From Luteococcus sp038433135 (GTDB lineage Bacteria; Actinomycetota; Actinomycetes; Propionibacteriales; Propionibacteriaceae), in assembly GCF_038433135.1 (NCBI RefSeq), contig NZ_JBCDMV010000004.1, forward strand, positions 1 through 64,000: a stretch of DNA of 64,000 bases, read 5' to 3'. Position numbers and translations under genes: made by a program. Shown here one piece after another: positions 25,452 through 34,919 of the stretch (position 1 is the first letter of the stretch; each line of letters starts with the position of its first letter). Below the pieces are notes generated by a model. It did not search any database. It was not told the DNA's origin and saw only the letters and a program-made list of their open reading frames with translations.

Positions 25452-27857
25452 TTGCGAAGCCCCCGTCACCCCCAACTCCTCGCCGGTCTCAGCACCGCAG
25501 CCCTGCTGGGTTCGCTGCTCGCCACGCCGGCCGCCGCCGCCCCGGCCCCACGGCAGGACCTGCCGGCTGCACCGCAGCCGGCCCCAGCGACTCCCTCCAC
25601 CAAGCAGGTGGACGTTCCGGCCGCCAACGCCACCGTCACCGTCGGCGGCACGATCCAGCGGGTCATCGCGCAGCTCCCCAGCACCAGCGGCAACTTCACC
25701 ATGGCCGGGGTCACCTGGGCCTCGTTGCAGGGTGAGGCGACCGTCCAGGTACGGGCTCGGACCGCCAAGGGATGGCAGCAATGGCAGACGCTCAATGCCG
25801 AGCAGGAGGTGGATGCCCGCAGCCCCCAGAGCCGACAGGGCACCAGCGCCGGATTCTTCGGCGAGTCCACCGCCGTCGAGGTGCGGGTGCTGACCAGCAG
25901 CATCGCCCCCGCCAGCATCAGCAAGGTGAAGGTCTCGCTGATCGACTCCCGCGTCCAGGCCGGTGACGACCAGTTGGCCCAGCGCAAGGTGCGCGCCCAG
26001 GCCGAGAACTCCCCCGGCACACCGGCCCGTCCCGCCATCGTGTCCCGCGCGGGCTGGGGTGCCAACGAGAGCCTGCTGCGCTACAACGGCTCCGGGTGCG
26101 TGAACGCCACGATTGACACCACCATCAAGGCCGCGATCGTGCACCACACCGAGGGCACCAACAACTACACCCCCGCCCAGTCTGCCTCCATCCTGCGCGG
26201 CATCTACGCGTACCACGTCAAGGACCGCGGCTGGTGCGATGTTGGCTACAACTTCCTGGTGGACAAGTACGGCACGATCTATGAGGGCCGACACGGCGGC
26301 ATGGAGCTGCCGGTGCACGGCGCCCACGCCACGAACTGGAATACCGACACCGTGGGTGTCAGCGTGATGATGAGCTCGATGAAGGTCGCTCCGTCGTCGT
26401 CCGCGATGAACTCCGTGGCCGATGTGCTGGCCTGGAAGCTGGCCGCCAATTACCGCGACCCGAACAGCACCCTGACGCTGGCCGGCAAGCGGATCAACCG
26501 GATCGCCCGGCACGGCGACGTGATGAGCACCGACTGCCCCGGCACCTACATCACCGCCTACATGCCGACCCTGCGTCGGCAGGTGACCGCCAAGATGGGC
26601 GACTGGAAGAGCCCGATCTACCGCACCTGGATCGCCGAGGGTGGCGAGGACGCCGCGGGGGCTCCGCACATCATGGAACGCCCCTGGAATGGCGGCCGCA
26701 CCACCACCTTCACCAAGGGTGGGATCTACCAGACCCCGTCGGGCGCCACCTACTGGATCAGCCGTTCCGCCGACGCGCGCTACCGTGCCGCTGGCTCCTT
26801 CGAGAAGCTGGGCTGGCCCACCTCCAAGACGGTGATGGTGGACGACGGCGCCCGCAGCTATGTCCGCTTCCAGAAGGGCAGCATCTACACCAGCTCGGCC
26901 GGCGCGTACATCACCACTGGCGCCATCGACGCCTGGCTGAAGTCCCATCCCCGCGAGTTCTCCGCCCTGGGCTATCCGACGGGCAATGCCCACAGCCCCA
27001 GCACCACCAGCTCGTCGGTCTGGCAGCAGAGCTTCCAGAACGGCGTGCTGCGCTACGCCAATGGCTCCATCAGCATGACCCGCACCGGGGCTTCCGGCAG
27101 CGGGAAGCAGGGGGACTTGAACGGTGACGGCCGCGCCGACGTGTTGAGCATCGACGGCGACGGCACCATCACCTGGTACCCCACCCAGAGCGATCGCACC
27201 TCCGGCACCAGCCAGAGCGGAAGCACCGTCTCCGGCGGCCCCTTCACCTGGGTCAGCCAGCTCCCCGACGTCAACGGTGATGGCTTCAGCGAGCTGGTGG
27301 CGCGCCGCCAGGACGGGACCCTGTGGGCCTGGGATGGGCGGGGCAAGGGCCGCTACACCAATGGACACCGGATCGGCCAGCGCTGGAATGGGATGCGTCA
27401 GCTGAACGTGGTGCCGGACATGAATGGCGACAAGCTGCCGGAGATCGTCGGCATCTCGGCCGATCAGCGAATGATGCAGTACAACCTCGGCAGCAAGCTG
27501 TCCGTGATCCGGACCAAGCAGATCGGCAAGAACTGGGGCGGCATCGTCCACATGACCAGCGTCGGTGACTTCCGGGGCGCCGGCGTGACCGACATCCTGG
27601 CCGTCACCAAGGACGGGCTGCTGCTCGACTACTTCGGCAGCTCCAGCGGCACCTTGGGTGGCAGCCGGAAGGTGGGCACCGGGTGGACCGGATTCACCCG
27701 GGTCTACTCGATCGGCGACATCAATGCGGACGGCCGGTGGGACCTGGTGGCCCACCGCTCCAGTGGCCCGCTGTACAACTACATCAACCGTCAAGGCCGT
27801 TGGACCGAGGCCGTTGCCATGGTGCCACAGGTGACGCAGCTGGGAATCCTTGCCTGA
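25452..27857 (+). CDS. Secreted N-acetylmuramoyl-L-alanine amidase with LGFP and FG-GAP repeats
   Basis: 801 residues. A Sec signal peptide comes first (about 1-30, ending in PAAAAPA). The zinc amidase/PGRP domain (about 190-370) shows likely zinc ligands His231 (AIVHHTEG), His354 and Cys362 (IARHGDVMSTDCPG). Three LGFP-like wall-binding repeats follow (about 390-550). Then come about five FG-GAP/VCBS repeats (560-790) with calcium-loop cores DLNGDGRAD, DVNGDGFSE, DMNGDKLPE, DFRGAGVTD and DINADGRWD. The start is TTG with GGAG 6 bases upstream. It cleaves the peptide from glycan in peptidoglycan, probably at division or turnover. Confidence 0.9.
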   Translation: MRSPRHPQLLAGLSTAALLGSLLATPAAAAPAPRQDLPAAPQPAPATPSTKQVDVPAANATVTVGGTIQRVIAQLPSTSGNFTMAGVTWASLQGEATVQVRARTAKGWQQWQTLNAEQEVDARSPQSRQGTSAGFFGESTAVEVRVLTSSIAPASISKVKVSLIDSRVQAGDDQLAQRKVRAQAENSPGTPARPAIVSRAGWGANESLLRYNGSGCVNATIDTTIKAAIVHHTEGTNNYTPAQSASILRGIYAYHVKDRGWCDVGYNFLVDKYGTIYEGRHGGMELPVHGAHATNWNTDTVGVSVMMSSMKVAPSSSAMNSVADVLAWKLAANYRDPNSTLTLAGKRINRIARHGDVMSTDCPGTYITAYMPTLRRQVTAKMGDWKSPIYRTWIAEGGEDAAGAPHIMERPWNGGRTTTFTKGGIYQTPSGATYWISRSADARYRAAGSFEKLGWPTSKTVMVDDGARSYVRFQKGSIYTSSAGAYITTGAIDAWLKSHPREFSALGYPTGNAHSPSTTSSSVWQQSFQNGVLRYANGSISMTRTGASGSGKQGDLNGDGRADVLSIDGDGTITWYPTQSDRTSGTSQSGSTVSGGPFTWVSQLPDVNGDGFSELVARRQDGTLWAWDGRGKGRYTNGHRIGQRWNGMRQLNVVPDMNGDKLPEIVGISADQRMMQYNLGSKLSVIRTKQIGKNWGGIVHMTSVGDFRGAGVTDILAVTKDGLLLDYFGSSSGTLGGSRKVGTGWTGFTRVYSIGDINADGRWDLVAHRSSGPLYNYINRQGRWTEAVAMVPQVTQLGILA

Positions 27858-27868
27858 TCTGCGGACGA

Positions 27869-28489
27869 CTACTGGTTGCGCACCGGCTTCGGCATTGCCA
27901 GGCCGGTGCGTTCCAGTTCCAGCGCCGCCATCTTGCGCACGACCTCGGCATTGCCACGACGCCACTCCCCCACCGGGTCCGGCGTGATCCGCGCCAGCTG
28001 GTCCATCGGCACATTGGCCATCGCCCGCAGGGCAAACAGATCCAGGTCGGCATCGGCATCGATGAAGCTGCGGGCCGCCGCGGCCTGTCGGACGAAGCGG
28101 ATCCGTCGCGGCAGCCAGAAGGCCAGGACGGTCAGGCTCGGCACCAGGAAGACCGTCCAGGTGGTTACCTGCGCCAGGTGATGCACCTGCGCCACCTGGG
28201 CGGTGGTCTGTTCGCCGATCTGCTGCAGGCCGCCCGCCATCGAGGCGAAGGGATCGCCGAGTACCCCGCCGATCCCGGGTAGTGATCCGACCTGCTGCTC
28301 GGCGGCGCGCATCTGTTCCGACATGGAGCGAGCGGCGTCGCCGGTCTGCCGGGCGGGCACCGCCAATTGCTCCACTGCCCGCCCCAGCAGCCGGGCTGCC
28401 AGGGCGCAACCGATCACCCAGCCCAGGACAAACAGGTCTGCGGTCAGCTGCCGAGCCATCCGCCAACCGGGACGTGCGTAGACCTGCAT
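27869..28489 (-). CDS. Two-pass membrane protein of unknown function
   Basis: 206 residues. Two membrane helices (about 15-40 and 105-127) enclose an external region of about 65 residues with Gln-rich helical content (MSEQMRAAEQQVG, LQQIGEQTTAQVAQV). A cytoplasmic tail follows (FIDADADLDLFALRAMANVP). AGGAGG precedes the ATG. It is convergent with the amidase, 11 bases apart. The topology, an external helix between two membrane segments, resembles small sensor-like proteins; no family recognised. Confidence 0.75.
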   Translation of the reverse strand: MQVYARPGWRMARQLTADLFVLGWVIGCALAARLLGRAVEQLAVPARQTGDAARSMSEQMRAAEQQVGSLPGIGGVLGDPFASMAGGLQQIGEQTTAQVAQVHHLAQVTTWTVFLVPSLTVLAFWLPRRIRFVRQAAAARSFIDADADLDLFALRAMANVPMDQLARITPDPVGEWRRGNAEVVRKMAALELERTGLAMPKPVRNQ

Positions 28490-28604
28490 GATTCCTCCTG
28501 GCCGAGTGACTATGTTTCCCGGGGTGAGAGCGCCGGGCAGGCCCAGCCTACGGACCCTTCCCCAACCCGCGAGCCACAACACCCGCAGCACGGTGCTCCC
28601 ATCA

Positions 28605-29756
28605 TCAGGCCACAGCCTTGCGCGGGGCGTCGATCCGCCAACGACCCAGCTCATCCCGCCGGGCCAGATGTGACTCCTCCAACCGGGAGAGCCGGGAGAG
28701 CACCGCTGCCATCCCCAAACCGGTCCGGCGGGCGACCTCCCCGGCCGTCATGCCGCCGCGAGCAGGCAGGGCTTCCCGCACCTCCATGAGCTCCGCCGGT
28801 AGCCGATCCAGCGGACGATCCTCGCCGCCGAAGGGCAGGGTCGGTGCGCTGACCAGCGGCTCCACCAGGGCCAGGACATCCGCCACGTCAGTCACCAGCG
28901 TCGCTTGCCGGTCCCGGATCAGCCGGTGCGGCGTGATGCTCATCGCGGATCGCACCGATCCCGGGACGGCCATCACCACCCGCCCGCAGGCATTGGCCCA
29001 CGAGGCAGTGTTGTTGGCCCCCGAACGGGCCGCCGCCTCGACGACAATGCTCCCGCTGGTCAGGGCCGCGATCAGCCGGTTGCGCGCCAGAAAGGCCACC
29101 CGGGTGGGATGCAGACCGCAGGGCAGCTCGCTGACCAGCAGATGATCGTTGCGGATCGCGTCGAAGATCACCTGGTTGCCCCGGGGATAGGGATCGTCCA
29201 GACCGCAGGCCAGGACGGCGATGGTACGCCCGCCGGCCGCGATCGCCCCTCGGTGGGCGCTGCCATCAATCCCATAGGCGCCGCCAGAGACGACGGTCCA
29301 CGGTTCGTGCTTCTGGCCCGATTCGGCCAGTCCCATCGCCAGATCGGTGGCCACGTGGTCGCCATACTGGGTGCTGGCCCGGGAGCCGACGATGGCCACG
29401 GCGCGCTCACTCCACCGGGCCAGATGGCCCGGCCCCCGCAACCAGAGCCCCAGTGGCAGTCCACCCAGGCCCTTGAGATCGGTGTGCTGCAGCACGTCGA
29501 GTGACTCCGGCCATTCCGGATCACCGGGAATCACGAAACGAACCCCGCGTCGTTCGGCGGTGCCCACCAGCTCGGCCAGTTCCAGCCCCTTGGCCCGCGC
29601 CGCCCACCTGCCCTCGGCGGAGCTGTTTCGCAAGGTCTGCCAGACCTGTTGGGCGCCGTGCTCCAGCACCTTGCCGGCCAGGGTGGCCGATCCGGCCTCA
29701 CAGGCCATCGTCAACCCCGCCCGAGCCAACCGCTCGTCGCTCCACTGGGTGCTCAT
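28605..29756 (-). CDS. dprA: DNA-processing protein DprA
   Basis: Protects incoming single-stranded DNA and loads RecA in natural transformation; present also in species not known to be competent. It has 383 residues. The Rossmann-like DprA core contains GSRASTQYGDHVA, VSGGAYGIDGSAH and LACGLDDPYPRGN. A C-terminal winged-helix-like domain (about 320-375) includes GMTAGEVARRTGLG. It overlaps the comM stop by 4 bases. Confidence 0.94.
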   Translation of the reverse strand: MSTQWSDERLARAGLTMACEAGSATLAGKVLEHGAQQVWQTLRNSSAEGRWAARAKGLELAELVGTAERRGVRFVIPGDPEWPESLDVLQHTDLKGLGGLPLGLWLRGPGHLARWSERAVAIVGSRASTQYGDHVATDLAMGLAESGQKHEPWTVVSGGAYGIDGSAHRGAIAAGGRTIAVLACGLDDPYPRGNQVIFDAIRNDHLLVSELPCGLHPTRVAFLARNRLIAALTSGSIVVEAAARSGANNTASWANACGRVVMAVPGSVRSAMSITPHRLIRDRQATLVTDVADVLALVEPLVSAPTLPFGGEDRPLDRLPAELMEVREALPARGGMTAGEVARRTGLGMAAVLSRLSRLEESHLARRDELGRWRIDAPRKAVA

Positions 29757-31279
29757 GCCGCCTCTCCTGCCCGTCCTCGGCGCATCTGCAACGCCACATG
29801 CATGTCGTCGCGCTGGACGTTGCCGTGCCCCTCCAGATCCGCAATCGTCCAGGCCACCCGCATCACCTTGTCCGCACCCCTGGAGCTGAGCAGGCCGGTC
29901 ACCAGGGCTTGGTCCAGCAGGTCAACGCCCTGGGCACTGGGCAGATTGCCCCGCAGGAAGGCACCCGGCACCTCGCCATTGGTCAGCCACGGGGTGCCCC
30001 GCAGTCGATGGGCCTGCCGCTCCCGGGCCACCGCCACCCGCTCCGCGACCTCGGCGCTGGCGGTTCGCTGCCCCACCGCCGCCTTCAGATAGGCCTTGCG
30101 TACCGGAACCAGATGCTCGGTCAGGTCGATCCGGTCCAGCACCGGTCCGCTCAACCGCTCGGTATAGCGTCGGACCTGCATCGGGGAACAGGTGCACACC
30201 GCCCCCACCGTGCCGTGGTTGCCACACGGGCAGGGGTTGGCGGCCAGTACCAATTGGAAACGTGCCGGGAAGCGGGTCTGGATCTGGGCGCGGCTGATGG
30301 TGGCCCACCCGGACTCCAGCGGGGTGCGCAGGGCATCCAGCTTGGCCGCGCCGAACTGGGGTGCTTCGTCCAGGAACATCACACCACGGTGGGCCAGGGA
30401 TACCGCCCCGGGCCGGGCCACCCTTGCTCCCGATCCGATCAGTGACGCCAGGGACGCACTGTGGTGCGGATCGGCAAAGGGCGGCCGACTGACCAGGCCA
30501 TGGTTCAAGTCGTGCCCGGCCAATGAGTGGATCGCCGAGACCTCCAGTGACTCGGCCCGGGTCAACGGCGGCAGTAGGCCCGGCATCCGTTCGGCCAGCA
30601 TCGTCTTGCCGACACCCGGCGGCCCGGCCAGGAACAGATGGTGCCGCCCCGCCGCAGCGACCTCCAGGGCGTACTTGGCGTCCTCCTGCCCGACCACATC
30701 CGCCAGATCCAGCTGGTGCGCCGGCTGTGGCGGGCTCGCCTCGGTCAGCTCCGGCAGCATCACCGGCCGTCCATGGAGCACGTCCACCAGGTCATTCAGG
30801 GTTCGGACTCCCCAGACCGTCAGGCCATCGGCCAGGCCGGCCTCTCCCACCTGACTGGCGGGGACGACTGCGGTTTCGAAACCCGCCTCCTGCGCCGCCA
30901 AGAGGCCGGGCAGGATGCCCCGGACCGGGCGTACCCGCCCGTCGAGCCCGAGTTCCCCCATCAGCACGGTCCGACCGGCTCGTTGCCGGGGCACCATCTC
31001 CGCCGCGGCCAGCACGGCGGTGACGATGCTCAGGTCGTAGTGGCTGCCGCCCTTGGGCAGGGTGGCCGGTGACAGGTTGATGGTGACCAGTTGGCTCGGC
31101 CAGGCGATCCCGACGCTGTGCACCGCGGCATGGCAGCGGTCCCGCGCCTCGTACAGCGCCGTGTCCGGCAGGCCCACCAGCACCGTCTTTGGCAGGCCAT
31201 TGCCGATGGCGGCCTCCACCTCCACCATGGTGCCCTCCATGCCCAGCAGTGCCACCGACCAGGCAGCTGCGGCGCTCAT
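29753..31279 (-). CDS. comM: ComM/YifB-family AAA+ ATPase
   Basis: 508 residues. In order: the N-terminal Lon-protease-like domain (about 20-165), the Mg-chelatase-type AAA+ core with Walker A GPPGVGKTMLAER, Walker B VMFLDEAPQF, a zinc-binding insertion (CPCGNHGTVGAVCTC), and the C-terminal domain. In Vibrio, ComM is a helicase for branch migration in transformation. The start is MSAAAAWSVALLG and overlaps the yraN stop by 4 bases. The order yraN-comM-dprA is widespread. Confidence 0.94.
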   Translation of the reverse strand: MSAAAAWSVALLGMEGTMVEVEAAIGNGLPKTVLVGLPDTALYEARDRCHAAVHSVGIAWPSQLVTINLSPATLPKGGSHYDLSIVTAVLAAAEMVPRQRAGRTVLMGELGLDGRVRPVRGILPGLLAAQEAGFETAVVPASQVGEAGLADGLTVWGVRTLNDLVDVLHGRPVMLPELTEASPPQPAHQLDLADVVGQEDAKYALEVAAAGRHHLFLAGPPGVGKTMLAERMPGLLPPLTRAESLEVSAIHSLAGHDLNHGLVSRPPFADPHHSASLASLIGSGARVARPGAVSLAHRGVMFLDEAPQFGAAKLDALRTPLESGWATISRAQIQTRFPARFQLVLAANPCPCGNHGTVGAVCTCSPMQVRRYTERLSGPVLDRIDLTEHLVPVRKAYLKAAVGQRTASAEVAERVAVARERQAHRLRGTPWLTNGEVPGAFLRGNLPSAQGVDLLDQALVTGLLSSRGADKVMRVAWTIADLEGHGNVQRDDMHVALQMRRGRAGEAA

Positions 31280-31686
31280 CGGGTGATCCCCCGCACATGG
31301 GTGATCCGGTGCACGTCGCCGGGCTGGCGGAGCACCCCCACCGCGTCGACGCGAATCTGGTCCGCCCAGGTCTCCAGCCCGGCGTCCTGTCGCTCCCGCA
31401 ACCAGAGCAGCGCCAGCTGCTCGAGTTTCCTCACCTTGGCCCGGGTGATCGCCTCCAGGGGATCCCCGAAACCGAGCCCGGATCGGTACTTGACCTCGAC
31501 GAAGACCAGGGCGGTCCTGTCCCCTGGCAGGGATTCGCGGGCAATGATGTCCAGCTCCCCGTCGCTGCAGCGCCAGTTGCGCTCCACGATCTCCCAACCG
31601 AGCCCCCGCAGATGCGCGTCGGCAAGGTCCTCCCCCAGTCGGCCCACCTCTTGGTCATGACTGCGCGTCGGTGTGCGCTCGTCCAT
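31276..31686 (-). CDS. yraN: YraN-family (UPF0102) nuclease-like protein
   Basis: 136 residues with an endonuclease-like fold. The core motif is GELDIIARE...LVFVEVKYR, a PD-(D/E)XK-type active site. The start MDERTPTRS has GGAGG 8 bases upstream; a longer N-terminus is possible. First gene of yraN-comM-dprA. The biological role is not settled. Confidence 0.9.
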   Translation of the reverse strand: MDERTPTRSHDQEVGRLGEDLADAHLRGLGWEIVERNWRCSDGELDIIARESLPGDRTALVFVEVKYRSGLGFGDPLEAITRAKVRKLEQLALLWLRERQDAGLETWADQIRVDAVGVLRQPGDVHRITHVRGITR

Positions 31687-31795
31687 TCCAACCACCTCCG
31701 CACACAGTGTGTGCAAGGCGTGTCAGCCATCCACAGGTTCAGCCGGCCCCGGCCGCCCTGTGGATAACTCTCGACCGGCGTCGGCCCGTGTGGGC

Positions 31796-32110
31796 TCAGT
31801 CCTGGTCGTCGGGAACCTGCAGGTCGGAGTGGGCGATCTCCTCGATCGACACGTCGCGGAAGGTGAGAACCTTGGCTGACTTCACGAAGCGGGCGGGGCG
31901 GTACATGTCCCACACCCACGCGTCGCCCATGCTCACCTCGTAGTAGACGTCGCCACCCTCGGTGCGGACCTTCAGGTCAACCGCATTGCACAGGTAGAAG
32001 CGCCGCTCCGTCTCCACCGCATAGGTGAAGATCCCGACCACGTCCTTGTACTCGCGGTACAGGTCGAGTTCCAGCTTGCTCTCGTACTGCTCTAGGTCTT
32101 CGGCGCTCAT
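31796..32110 (-). CDS. DUF2469 protein
   Basis: 104 residues, conserved in actinomycetes next to rnhB. The sequence starts MSAEDLEQYESKLELDLYRE and is rich in acidic and aromatic residues. It has no signal peptide or membrane helix. The start overlaps the rnhB stop by 4 bases. Function unknown. Confidence 0.92.
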   Translation of the reverse strand: MSAEDLEQYESKLELDLYREYKDVVGIFTYAVETERRFYLCNAVDLKVRTEGGDVYYEVSMGDAWVWDMYRPARFVKSAKVLTFRDVSIEEIAHSDLQVPDDQD

Positions 32111-32745
32111 GGTGCGACAACTCTAGCGCGCGCGACGTTGGCATAGCTGAACCGATGGATCGCACACGGCCCGAACTCGTCCAGCCGCTGCTGGTGCAGC
32201 TTGGTGGAATAGCCCTTGTGCACCTCGAAGGCGTAGTCGGGATGCTCCTGGGCATAGTCGGTCATGATCCGGTCCCGGGTCACCTTGGCCACGACGGAGG
32301 CGGCCGCGACACAGGCAGCCACCCGGTCGCCCTTCCACACGGCCAGCCCGGGAACCCCGAGCCCGTCCACCGGGAAGCCATCGGTCAGCACATAGCTGGC
32401 CGGCTCGGACAGCCGCAACAAGGCCCGGCGCAGGCCCTGGATGTCGGCCTCATGCATCCCGAGCGCGTCGCATTCGTCGGCCTCGACCCGCACCCAGGCA
32501 ACGCTGACGGCCTTGGCCATCACCTCGTCGTAGACCCTTTCGCGCGCCCGGGCAGTGAGCAGTTTCGAATCGGCCAGCCCGGTGATCCGACGGGCCGGGG
32601 TGTCGGCCAGGATCACCGCGGCTGCCACCAGCGGACCGGCGCAGGCACCGCGCCCGGCCTCATCGGCGCCGGCCACCGGCGTCAACCCGGCCCGGGCCAG
32701 GGCCCGTTCGTAGCCGTAGATCCCCTTGCCAGGACGGATCGTCAC
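32107..32745 (-). CDS. rnhB: Ribonuclease HII
   Basis: Cuts RNA in RNA:DNA hybrids, including single ribonucleotides in DNA. It has 212 residues. Asp28 and Glu29 in GADEAGRG are two of the catalytic acids, and further acids lie in VLTDGFPVDG and KVTRDRIM. It lies 3 bases downstream of lepB. Confidence 0.95.
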   Translation of the reverse strand: MTIRPGKGIYGYERALARAGLTPVAGADEAGRGACAGPLVAAAVILADTPARRITGLADSKLLTARARERVYDEVMAKAVSVAWVRVEADECDALGMHEADIQGLRRALLRLSEPASYVLTDGFPVDGLGVPGLAVWKGDRVAACVAAASVVAKVTRDRIMTDYAQEHPDYAFEVHKGYSTKLHQQRLDEFGPCAIHRFSYANVARARVVAP

Positions 32746-32748
32746 GGA

Positions 32749-33549
32749 TCAGCCCCCGGAACCCACCCGTACGGTGGGATTCTCCGGCGCCGGATTGGCG
32801 CCGGCCGGCACCGCGTCGAAGGTGTCCGGGGTGCTGAAGCCACTCCACCGGCTGACCGGTGCGGCAATGGCCACGACCGGACCGACCACGTCGCTGGTCG
32901 GCACAAAGGCGCGCATCCCCGCTGGCGTGCCCTCGGTCAGGTGGATCCGGGAGTCGCCGGATTCCGCCCGGTGATCACCCAGCACGAAGATCCGATCCCG
33001 TGGAACCACCACCTCGAAGGGAGTGTCCGACGGCTCGTTCTGGCCGGCCCCGTCGCTGAAGAGATAGGAGGTCTCGTCCAGCGCGGCGCCGTTCACGGTG
33101 ACCCGACCATCCGCGGCGCAGCACTTCACCGTGTCGCCGGGCATCCCGATCACCCGCTTGACCAGGTGATTGGTGCTGGTCGCGGGAAGGACGCCGATCT
33201 TCTCCCCCACCTTGCCCAGCGCCGAACGCTCCGCCGGCCGATCGACGATCCAGTTGTCCGGGTCCTCGAAGACCACGATGTCGCCGCGCTTGAAGTCGGT
33301 CAATTTGGAGACGACCACCCGATCCCCGATGTCCAGGGTGTTCTGCATCGAACCCGACGGGATGATGAAGAGCTGACCGACGAAGGCCCGCAGCAGTGCC
33401 GCGATCACCAAGGCTCCGACGACAACCACCACCAGTTCGGTGAGCGCAGCACGGATCCGGCTGCCGACGGTACGCGACTCGGACGATGCCTGCTCCTCGT
33501 CGCGGCGCTCCTCCGCCTGGGCTTCCCCGCCAGGGTTGTGTTCCGTCAC
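32749..33549 (-). CDS. lepB: Signal peptidase I
   Basis: Removes signal peptides from exported proteins at the membrane surface. From the GTG chosen (VTEHNPG) it has 266 residues; an in-frame GTG at 33585 gives 278. One N-terminal membrane helix (about 38-60) precedes the catalytic domain. The nucleophile is Ser67 in IPSGSMQN and the general base is Lys131 in LVKRVIGMPGD. AAGG lies 8 bases before the chosen start. The order rplS-lepB-rnhB is common in actinomycetes. Confidence 0.94.
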   Translation of the reverse strand: MTEHNPGGEAQAEERRDEEQASSESRTVGSRIRAALTELVVVVVGALVIAALLRAFVGQLFIIPSGSMQNTLDIGDRVVVSKLTDFKRGDIVVFEDPDNWIVDRPAERSALGKVGEKIGVLPATSTNHLVKRVIGMPGDTVKCCAADGRVTVNGAALDETSYLFSDGAGQNEPSDTPFEVVVPRDRIFVLGDHRAESGDSRIHLTEGTPAGMRAFVPTSDVVGPVVAIAAPVSRWSGFSTPDTFDAVPAGANPAPENPTVRVGSGG

Positions 33550-33638
33550 AGAGCTCACCTTCCGCACAGTGTCACGACGCACCATGCGTCTGCTTGGGAC
33601 AGTCTAAGTGCCCATCAGCGGAGCTCCCCGGAAAGACA

Positions 33639-33670
33639 CCAGGGCCCGCTGCCGAAGCAGCGGACCCTGG
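33639..33670 (-). terminator. Terminator after rplS
   Basis: CCAGGG-C-CCGCTGC, loop CGAA, then GCAGCGG-A-CCCTGG. A long stem with one mismatch. It separates rplS from lepB. Confidence 0.8.
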
Positions 33671-33693
33671 TCGGTGAAACGCTTTGCCTGGGC

Positions 33694-34041
33694 TCAGGCG
33701 CGCTTCTCCTTGATCTTGGCGGCCTTGCCACGCAGGCCACGCAGGTAGAACAGCTTGGCGCGACGGACGTCACCGCGACGCTCGACCTCGATCTTGTCGA
33801 TGATCGGGGAGTGCAGCGGGAAGGTACGCTCCACGCCGGTGCCGAAGCTGACCTTGCGAACGGTGAAGGCCTCCTGGATGCCACCGGCATTGCGGGCGAT
33901 CACGACGCCGGCAAAGACCTGCACTCGGGACCGGTTGCCCTCGACGACCTTGACGTGCACCTTGACCGAGTCGCCCGCACGGAAGTCGGGAATGTCGGTG
34001 CGCAGGGAGGCCTGGTCGATCTCCTTGATGAGCTTGCTCAT
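33694..34041 (-). CDS. rplS: 50S ribosomal protein L19
   Basis: 115 residues at the 30S-50S interface. The start MSKLIKEIDQASLR is the family start, with GAGGAAGAG upstream. It ends KIKEKRA. The upstream 255 bases form the divergent region shared with the sigma-factor gene. Confidence 0.97.
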   Translation of the reverse strand: MSKLIKEIDQASLRTDIPDFRAGDSVKVHVKVVEGNRSRVQVFAGVVIARNAGGIQEAFTVRKVSFGTGVERTFPLHSPIIDKIEVERRGDVRRAKLFYLRGLRGKAAKIKEKRA

Positions 34042-34297
34042 GTGTCTCTTCCTCGCCAGTGCCACAGGTCACCGTGCTGATGATGTATGAATAGGTCTCC
34101 GCGACTCCGGACGGTCCCCCTGTGGCAGGAGCCGGACGACGTAGAGCAACAGCTGTACATTCTTCCACACCGGGGCTCCCGGCGAGAAATCCGCATCCCG
34201 CCGTGTTGCCCCAAGACAGGCGACCCCCTGACACGAAAGACTGGCCCCTGTCTACTGGGCAACCGACAGACAGCCGCACCACCAGAGGGGAGGAGAC

Positions 34298-34789
34298 GTG
34301 GACGAAGCCGCCTTTGACGCCTTCTACACGGCTTCCTTCTCTCGCGTCGTCAACCAGATCTACGCCATGTGTGGCAATCTCGCCGAGGCTCAGGACTGCA
34401 CCCAGGAGGCCTTCGTCCGGGCCTGGGACAGGCGCAAACAGCTGGATGAGAGTGATGCGCCGGAAGCCTGGGTACGCACCGTCGCATATCGGCTGGCGGT
34501 CAGCCGGTGGCGCAAGGCCCGGCGGGCCTTCCGCCAGCCCGATCGTGCCGTGGAAGTGCGCCCCAGCCAGGAACCCAGCCCCACCCGGGTGGCGCTGGAA
34601 CGGGCCCTGGCCACCCTGCCCGAGGAACAGCGCCGGGTGATCGTCCTGCACCACCTGTGTGACATGGGCGTCAATGACATCGCTGCGGAAATCGGCGCCC
34701 CGGCAGGTACGGTGAAGGCGCGGCTCTCCCGCGGCCGGGCCGCCCTGGCCAAGGCCCTGGGGGACCCCGAGGAAACCCGACTGGGATGA
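34298..34789 (+). CDS. ECF/SigE-family RNA polymerase sigma factor
   Basis: 163 residues with region 2 (about 5-70, including CTQEAFVRAW) and region 4 (about 105-155, LPEEQRRVIVLHH then MGVNDIAAEIGAPAGTVK). GGGAGGAG precedes the GTG start. It resembles the SigE-like ECF proteins often found with a membrane anti-sigma partner. The next gene on the same strand codes for such a membrane protein, 130 bases away. The target promoters are unknown. Confidence 0.87.
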   Translation: MDEAAFDAFYTASFSRVVNQIYAMCGNLAEAQDCTQEAFVRAWDRRKQLDESDAPEAWVRTVAYRLAVSRWRKARRAFRQPDRAVEVRPSQEPSPTRVALERALATLPEEQRRVIVLHHLCDMGVNDIAAEIGAPAGTVKARLSRGRAALAKALGDPEETRLG

Positions 34790-34919
34790 ATCCGAAAGAA
34801 TTCTCAGGATTCATGCAACCACGCACGCCCCCCGTGCGTAGACATGACGATCAGGCCTGCGAGCACGTTTCCCCACAGGCAGGATCCTTGGCGATGATCA
34901 CAGGGACAGGAGGTGCGCC

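Noticed and set aside
25422..28466. A 1014-residue open frame on the minus strand opposite the amidase.
   Set aside because: It lies antisense to a gene with clear domains and a start site. Its composition is the shadow of high-GC codons (Gly, Arg, His and Ala rich) with no family features.
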